From: Actinomyces oricola
Lineage (GTDB): Bacteria; Actinomycetota; Actinomycetes; Actinomycetales; Actinomycetaceae
DNA: 64,000 nt
NCBI RefSeq assembly: GCF_004104015.1
Contig: NZ_RYFV01000005.1
Span: forward strand, 84,206 to 148,205
Direction of reading: 5' to 3'
Below, piece after piece: positions 60,231 through 64,000 of the stretch (position 1 is the stretch's first letter; every line of letters starts with the position of its first letter). Both the position numbers and the translations under genes were made by a program. The notes beneath the pieces were generated by a model. That model did not search any database. It was not told the origin of the DNA and worked only from the letters and a program-made list of their open reading frames with translations.

Positions 60231-61429
60231 GTGCGCGATGGCAGGCAGCCGGGCCGGCCGCGCCCCGGTCCCCGAGTTGGAGGGACTGGAGGCGGACCTG
60301 GCCCGGCACGCCCGGGTGGCCCGGCGTCGACTGGCAGGCCTGCGTCTGGATCGTCTTCCTGGTCGTGAGCGCCGCCGCCCTGCTGATCTCGGAGGCCCCC
60401 ATGTGGAGGAAGGTTCTGGGAACCGCGGGGATGGCGGCCTTCGCAGTCCTCTACGTCATTGAGGTGAGCGTCATCTCCAAGCGCGAGGACTTCACCCGTC
60501 TGTCCCCCCAGTCCACCCTGCGCGAGGAGCTGGCCCCGGCGATCAGGCCGCTCGTCCTGCTGGGCACGTGCGCGGCGGCGGCGACGATCGCGATCGGCTG
60601 GTACTTCCCCGTCTTCCTGCCCTACTTCTGCGCGATCCTCCTGTTCACCACGACGCTGCGCACCGGTCTGACGTGCTGCGCCCTGATCTGCATGTCGAGC
60701 CTGCTGGTCGTACTGGTCGGGGGTGCCGGTGCTGTCGAGTTCCTGTACATGACGATCGGTTGCGTCACGTCGTCAGGGTTCGTCGTCCTCTCCCGGTTCT
60801 CCGCCGAGCAGGAGCTGGTGCGCGCCCGCCAGAACCGGGCCGAGGCGACCGCGGCGGAGCGCGAGGAGATCAGCCGGGACGTGCACGATCTTCTCGGCCA
60901 CTCGCTGACGGTGCTCACGCTCAAGGCAGAGGTCGTCCAGCGTCTGCTGCACCGGGACCCTGATGCTGCCGAGAAGGAGCTCGCGGAGGTCATCGAGCTC
61001 TCCCGGGCCGCCCTGGCGGACGTGCGGGCGACCGTCACGCGGCTACGCACCCCGGATCTGGCCAGCCAGATCGAGTCCTCGCGCACGGCCTTCACCGCGG
61101 CCCAGATCGATACTGAGATCATCGGGGACGCCGAGGAGGTTCCTCTGGGCCTGCGCGAGCTGGTGTCCTGGGCACTGCGTGAGGCCACGACGAACATTCT
61201 GCGGCACGCGGAGGCCACGCGGGTCCGGGTGGCGCTGTCCCCGGGGCTGCTGGTCGTCGCCGACAACGGGCGCGGGCTGACCGGTTCCGCACCGGGCAAC
61301 GGTCTGCGGGGCCTGCGCCAGCGCGTGGAGGCGGCCGGCGGCGAGCTGCGGATGGTCAGCCCTGCGCCGCCGGACGGCGGCCCAGGGGAGCAGGGTGGTC
61401 CTGGGACAAGGATGGAGGTCCTGCTGTGA
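60227..61429 (+). CDS. Sensor histidine kinase (HisKA_3, DesK/LiaS-like)
   Basis: The 400-residue protein has about five to six membrane helices (residues about 45-215), a short coiled segment, the H-box DVHDLLGHSLTVLTLKAEV with the phospho-His, and a HATPase domain (EATTNILRHAEATRV; DNGRGL; GLRGLRQRVEAAGG). The membrane-embedded sensor with no large outside domain suits detection of membrane state or membrane-active compounds. It overlaps both neighbours by 4 bases. Confidence 0.9.
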   Translation: MSARWQAAGPAAPRSPSWRDWRRTWPGTPGWPGVDWQACVWIVFLVVSAAALLISEAPMWRKVLGTAGMAAFAVLYVIEVSVISKREDFTRLSPQSTLREELAPAIRPLVLLGTCAAAATIAIGWYFPVFLPYFCAILLFTTTLRTGLTCCALICMSSLLVVLVGGAGAVEFLYMTIGCVTSSGFVVLSRFSAEQELVRARQNRAEATAAEREEISRDVHDLLGHSLTVLTLKAEVVQRLLHRDPDAAEKELAEVIELSRAALADVRATVTRLRTPDLASQIESSRTAFTAAQIDTEIIGDAEEVPLGLRELVSWALREATTNILRHAEATRVRVALSPGLLVVADNGRGLTGSAPGNGLRGLRQRVEAAGGELRMVSPAPPDGGPGEQGGPGTRMEVLL

Positions 61430-62085
61430 GCGGTGGGGGCACTGAGAGGACCGGGGGCCTCGTGGAGTCTGGCGGTGACGTGATCCGCCTGCTCATCGCC
61501 GACGACCAGGCGCTGGTGCGTGGCGCCCTGGCCACGCTGCTCGGCCTGGAGAGCGACCTGGAGGTCGTGGCCCAGGTGGGCACCGGCAACGCGGTCGTGG
61601 CAGCGGCTCGCGACAGCGGCGCGGACGTGGCGCTGCTGGACATTGACATGCCCGACGGCGACGGCCTGGCCGCCGCAGCGGCGCTGAGCGCCTCAGGACT
61701 GACGTGCCGCAGTCTCATCGTGACGACCTTCGGGCGCCCCGGCTACCTGTCGCGGGCGCTGGAGGCCGGGTCCAGCGGCTTCCTGGTCAAGGACACTCCC
61801 CCGGAGCAGCTGGCGGACGCTATCCGCCGGATCCACGCAGGCCTGCGGGTCATCGACCCGACGCTCGCCCAGGAGTCGGTGCTGCTGGGTCCTAACCCGC
61901 TGACCGAGCGGGAGAAGGAGGTGCTGCGTCTGGCGGCCCGGGGCGACGACGCCCACGGGATCGCGGCGGGCCTGCACCTGGGTGAGGGGACGGTGCGCAA
62001 CTACCTGTCGAGCGCGATCGCCAAGACCCACGCCCGTAACCGCACCGAGGCCGCCCGCACCGCCGAGCGCAACGGGTGGCTGTAG
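61426..62085 (+). CDS. NarL/LuxR-type response regulator
   Basis: The 219-residue protein has a receiver domain with acidic pair ADDQ and phospho-Asp in LLDIDMPDGDG, the conserved Lys in FLVKDTPPEQ, and a C-terminal LuxR helix-turn-helix (LTEREKEVLRLAARGDDAHGIAAGLHL; VRNYLSSAIAK). GTG start overlaps the kinase stop by 4 bases. It likely controls the ABC exporter genes at the front of its own operon. Confidence 0.93.
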   Translation: MSGGGTERTGGLVESGGDVIRLLIADDQALVRGALATLLGLESDLEVVAQVGTGNAVVAAARDSGADVALLDIDMPDGDGLAAAAALSASGLTCRSLIVTTFGRPGYLSRALEAGSSGFLVKDTPPEQLADAIRRIHAGLRVIDPTLAQESVLLGPNPLTEREKEVLRLAARGDDAHGIAAGLHLGEGTVRNYLSSAIAKTHARNRTEAARTAERNGWL

Positions 62086-62119
62086 CTACCGGCGGGCCGC
62101 GGGGCACGGACCGGAGGCG

Positions 62120-62698
62120 TCAGGCCGCTTCCAGCGCCGCGAGGAGCTGCTCACGGAAGCGCGCGAAGGATGGGGACCGCCGCGCGGTGGCATCGAGGTC
62201 GAGAATCGAGGAGAACGCGTCCTGGTGTCGCGTCTCAATGTACTTTCCAGTCATCTGCTCCTGGAGAGCCTCTTTGGCACCTCGCTTGGCCTCAGGGTCC
62301 TTGGAATACGAGGCGTCATCCAGGACCTCCTTGTGCCTGCGGAGCGACTCGATTCCGGCGAGGAACCACGCCTCGTACTCGCGGACGGCCACAGCGACGA
62401 CGGCCTCCTGGCCCTCCAGTGCCGCCCGGGTCGCCTCCACGCACTCGGTCGGATCATCGTCGTCGGAGTCGTAGAGGACAACGACCACGCCAGCCCCTCC
62501 CCGCTCAACAAGGCTTGCGCGCTGGATCCTCACCGCGTCCCGCACCTTGGTGGAGCGCATCTGGTCACACCCCAGCCGATGGGGCGGGCGCACGTCAATC
62601 TCGTAGATACCTGCCCCGTAGGCGATTCTGCGCAGCAACGCGGGAAGCGCCTTCACCTCACCATGCCCCTCAACGACGGAGGCAACGATCCTGGTCAT
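62120..62698 (-). CDS. DUF4276-like protein with TOPRIM-type motifs
   Basis: The 192-residue protein opens VASVVEGHGEVKALPALLRRI, where the Glu of VEGxGE matches the TOPRIM catalytic Glu, and later has VVVLYDSDDDDP, matching the DxD motif. Such domains cleave or rejoin nucleic acid. ATG start overlaps the AAA ATPase stop by 4 bases, so the two are one unit. ATPase plus TOPRIM pairs resemble RloAB/AbiL-type and OLD-type defence systems; that grouping is inference from layout. Confidence 0.75.
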   Translation of the reverse strand: MTRIVASVVEGHGEVKALPALLRRIAYGAGIYEIDVRPPHRLGCDQMRSTKVRDAVRIQRASLVERGGAGVVVVLYDSDDDDPTECVEATRAALEGQEAVVAVAVREYEAWFLAGIESLRRHKEVLDDASYSKDPEAKRGAKEALQEQMTGKYIETRHQDAFSSILDLDATARRSPSFARFREQLLAALEAA

Positions 62699-63864
62699 GG
62701 CTGAGTGTCCGGTGCGGGCTGGAGTTGGTCGGATCGCAGGAGCTCGCCGGCACTGAAGAGGGACTCCTCCAGAGCGAGTCTTCCGCCTGCATCAAGGGGC
62801 CCGACCTTCGTGCTGCCCGCCTCCGACCGCACCGCGAAGATCTCGGAGAACCCCAGATCCCCGGCATCGAGCAGATCACCGCTGTGCGTGGTGACGAGGA
62901 CCTGCCTCATAGTGGAAGCCTCGCGGATGGCGTCGAATAGCACTCCCGCAGCGGCCGGGTGCAGGGCGGTCTCGGGCTCCTCGATGATCACCGGGCCGAA
63001 GGTGCCGTCACCGCTGGGCGCGAACAGGGCAGTGAGGATGCCCAGCGCACGGAGCGTGCCGTCGCTCATGGTCACCGCGCGGAGCAAGAACATCTCACCA
63101 GGCTCCCTCGCCTCTCTGTCGAACTCCAGGGTAAACACCCCTCCGAGATCTCTCGGGACGGCCCGACGAATGCCCGGGACGATCAGACTCAGGTACTCGT
63201 CGATCCGTTCTTTCGCTTCGGGCATGTGCTTCTCAAGCCAGAGCAGGACGGCAGCAAGATTGCCGGCGTCAGCCTGGAGCTCCCCTCCCGAGGCAGGCGC
63301 CTCAGTGTAGTGCACCGCATCGGGATGAGGACTAATCAGCGCCGTGGAGGTCAGCGCCCTATGAACTGGCGCGAATGCCTCGTACGCGGTCAACACTCCC
63401 AGGACGAGAGAGGATCCCTCGGTTGCGGGAACGGGGACGCGATTTCCACCAATCTCAGTCACTCCCGAGGACCTGTCAAAGGAGGAGCACACCTTATCGT
63501 TCTCGCTGCACACACTGCACGTCTCTGATCGCACCGTCACCTCTGGATCCATATCATTCAGCCGGACCGAGAATGACATCGAGTACTCACACGAGCGACC
63601 GTCCGGAAGACCTGCGACGTGCACAGCGACGGTGACAAGCGAAGTATTAGGATTCTCCGATATCCCGCCTCCATTCGAGTCCTCCGCTGTAACGCGCCCA
63701 ACCCGGGTATCACCATGCACGAGTTGCTCCGAGCCACGCAGCGCGATCTGGTCGGCCCCCCTCCTGTAAACCGCTCTTCGCAGATTCATCGTGAGAGCGT
63801 CTTTGAGGAAGACGAGCGCGTCCAAAATGTTCGACTTTCCCGCTCCATTCGGCCCGACGAGCAC
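62695..63864 (-). CDS. AAA-family (AAA_21/OLD-like) ATPase, N-terminus lost
   Basis: At least 389 residues are coded from GTG 63864. Walker A (GPNGAGKSN) stands at the very start, whereas in this family about 25-30 residues with a first beta strand come before it. Walker B PVIIEEPETALHPAA and the switch segment VLVTTHSGDLLD are intact. The frame upstream of the GTG (GDLAVLV) is open but runs straight into the transposase end at 63876, so the normal start has been removed. Translation from GTG or from upstream in the insertion sequence is possible; function is doubtful. Confidence 0.75.
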   Translation of the reverse strand: MLVGPNGAGKSNILDALVFLKDALTMNLRRAVYRRGADQIALRGSEQLVHGDTRVGRVTAEDSNGGGISENPNTSLVTVAVHVAGLPDGRSCEYSMSFSVRLNDMDPEVTVRSETCSVCSENDKVCSSFDRSSGVTEIGGNRVPVPATEGSSLVLGVLTAYEAFAPVHRALTSTALISPHPDAVHYTEAPASGGELQADAGNLAAVLLWLEKHMPEAKERIDEYLSLIVPGIRRAVPRDLGGVFTLEFDREAREPGEMFLLRAVTMSDGTLRALGILTALFAPSGDGTFGPVIIEEPETALHPAAAGVLFDAIREASTMRQVLVTTHSGDLLDAGDLGFSEIFAVRSEAGSTKVGPLDAGGRLALEESLFSAGELLRSDQLQPAPDTQP

Positions 63865-63875
63865 GGCCAGATCTC

Positions 63876-64000
63876 CTAGTGTCGTGTTTCTGAAGTAGTT
63901 GGGCGCTTGGCTTTCTTGAGTATCTGGTCGGCGGGCTTGGTCCAGGAGAAGGGTTTGCAGGTCTTGTTGTAGGTGTCGATGAAGCGTCGGATGGTGGTGG
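63876..64000 (-). mobile_element. C-terminal end of an IS630-family transposase, cut by window edge
   Basis: The minus strand encodes FIDTYN, then PFSWTKPADQILKKA, and ends TSETRH before TAG at 63876-63878. This C-terminus is typical of IS630-family transposases (FIDxYN...FxWTKTADEIL). IS630 elements insert at TA; a TA lies at 63877-63878, so the element end is probably here, inside the ATPase gene. The rest of the element lies beyond the window. Confidence 0.8.

Overview
The window is about 64 kb of high-GC actinobacterial chromosome. Gene content and order fit a member of the Actinomycetaceae (Actinomyces-like): GTG starts are common, many genes overlap by 4 bases (ATGA/GTGA), and ribosome-binding sites are of the AGGAG type. 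The species cannot be named from the sequence alone. The core blocks are the standard actinobacterial translation and cell-envelope clusters, nearly all on the minus strand.

Layout. (1) 1-8 kb: a partial acetyltransferase, dapB, an M16 peptidase, pnp, rpsO, ribF. (2) 7.7-16.5 kb: the nusA operon (rimP, nusA, ylxR, infB, then rbfA, truB), with a plus-strand RarD-type transporter between infB and rbfA. (3) 16.5-28.8 kb: a DUF4439-type lipoprotein on the plus strand, then proS, a DUF4081-type acetyltransferase, ispG, rseP, dxr, a DivIVA-repeat protein, rlmN, cdsA, frr, pyrH on the minus strand. (4) 29-31 kb: a plus-strand sodium:solute symporter with a 92-residue membrane partner. (5) 31.2-43.8 kb: tsf, rpsB, a divergent M23 peptidase, xerC, dprA, comM, yraN, a DUF2469 gene, rnhB, lepB, rplS, trmD (fused to an acetyltransferase domain), rimM. 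(6) 43.9-54.8 kb: an accessory block holding a family-5 ABC importer, M20 hydrolase, NmrA-like reductase, acetyltransferase, uroporphyrinogen-decarboxylase-like protein, a scrap of a short-chain dehydrogenase, and an aldo/keto reductase, preceded by a short ORF rich in cysteine codons. (7) 55-55.9 kb: khpA and rpsP, the front half of the operon whose back half is rimM-trmD-rplS. (8) 56-62 kb: a GntR/YtrA-type regulator with an ABC pair, then an ABC exporter pair co-encoded with a DesK/LiaR-like two-component system. (9) 62.1-64 kb: a DUF4276-like/TOPRIM protein plus AAA ATPase pair, whose ATPase 5' end abuts the end of an IS630-family transposase gene.

What stands out. The rpsP-khpA-rimM-trmD-rplS operon is split by an 11.3-kb accessory block, and khpA has its own perfect hairpin terminator. 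That block looks like one long transcription unit behind a candidate cysteine-responsive leader peptide, which points, as inference, to scavenging of a sulfur compound. truB runs in frame through a tandem 8-bp repeat into a Cys/His-rich tail that also has its own start codon; changing the copy number would separate the two, so this junction could be phase variable. TrmD carries a C-terminal GNAT domain. A putative defence-type ATPase/nuclease pair has been truncated by an insertion sequence.

No tRNA, rRNA or CRISPR array was recognised. Terminators were called only from inverted repeats read by eye; promoters are weak calls.
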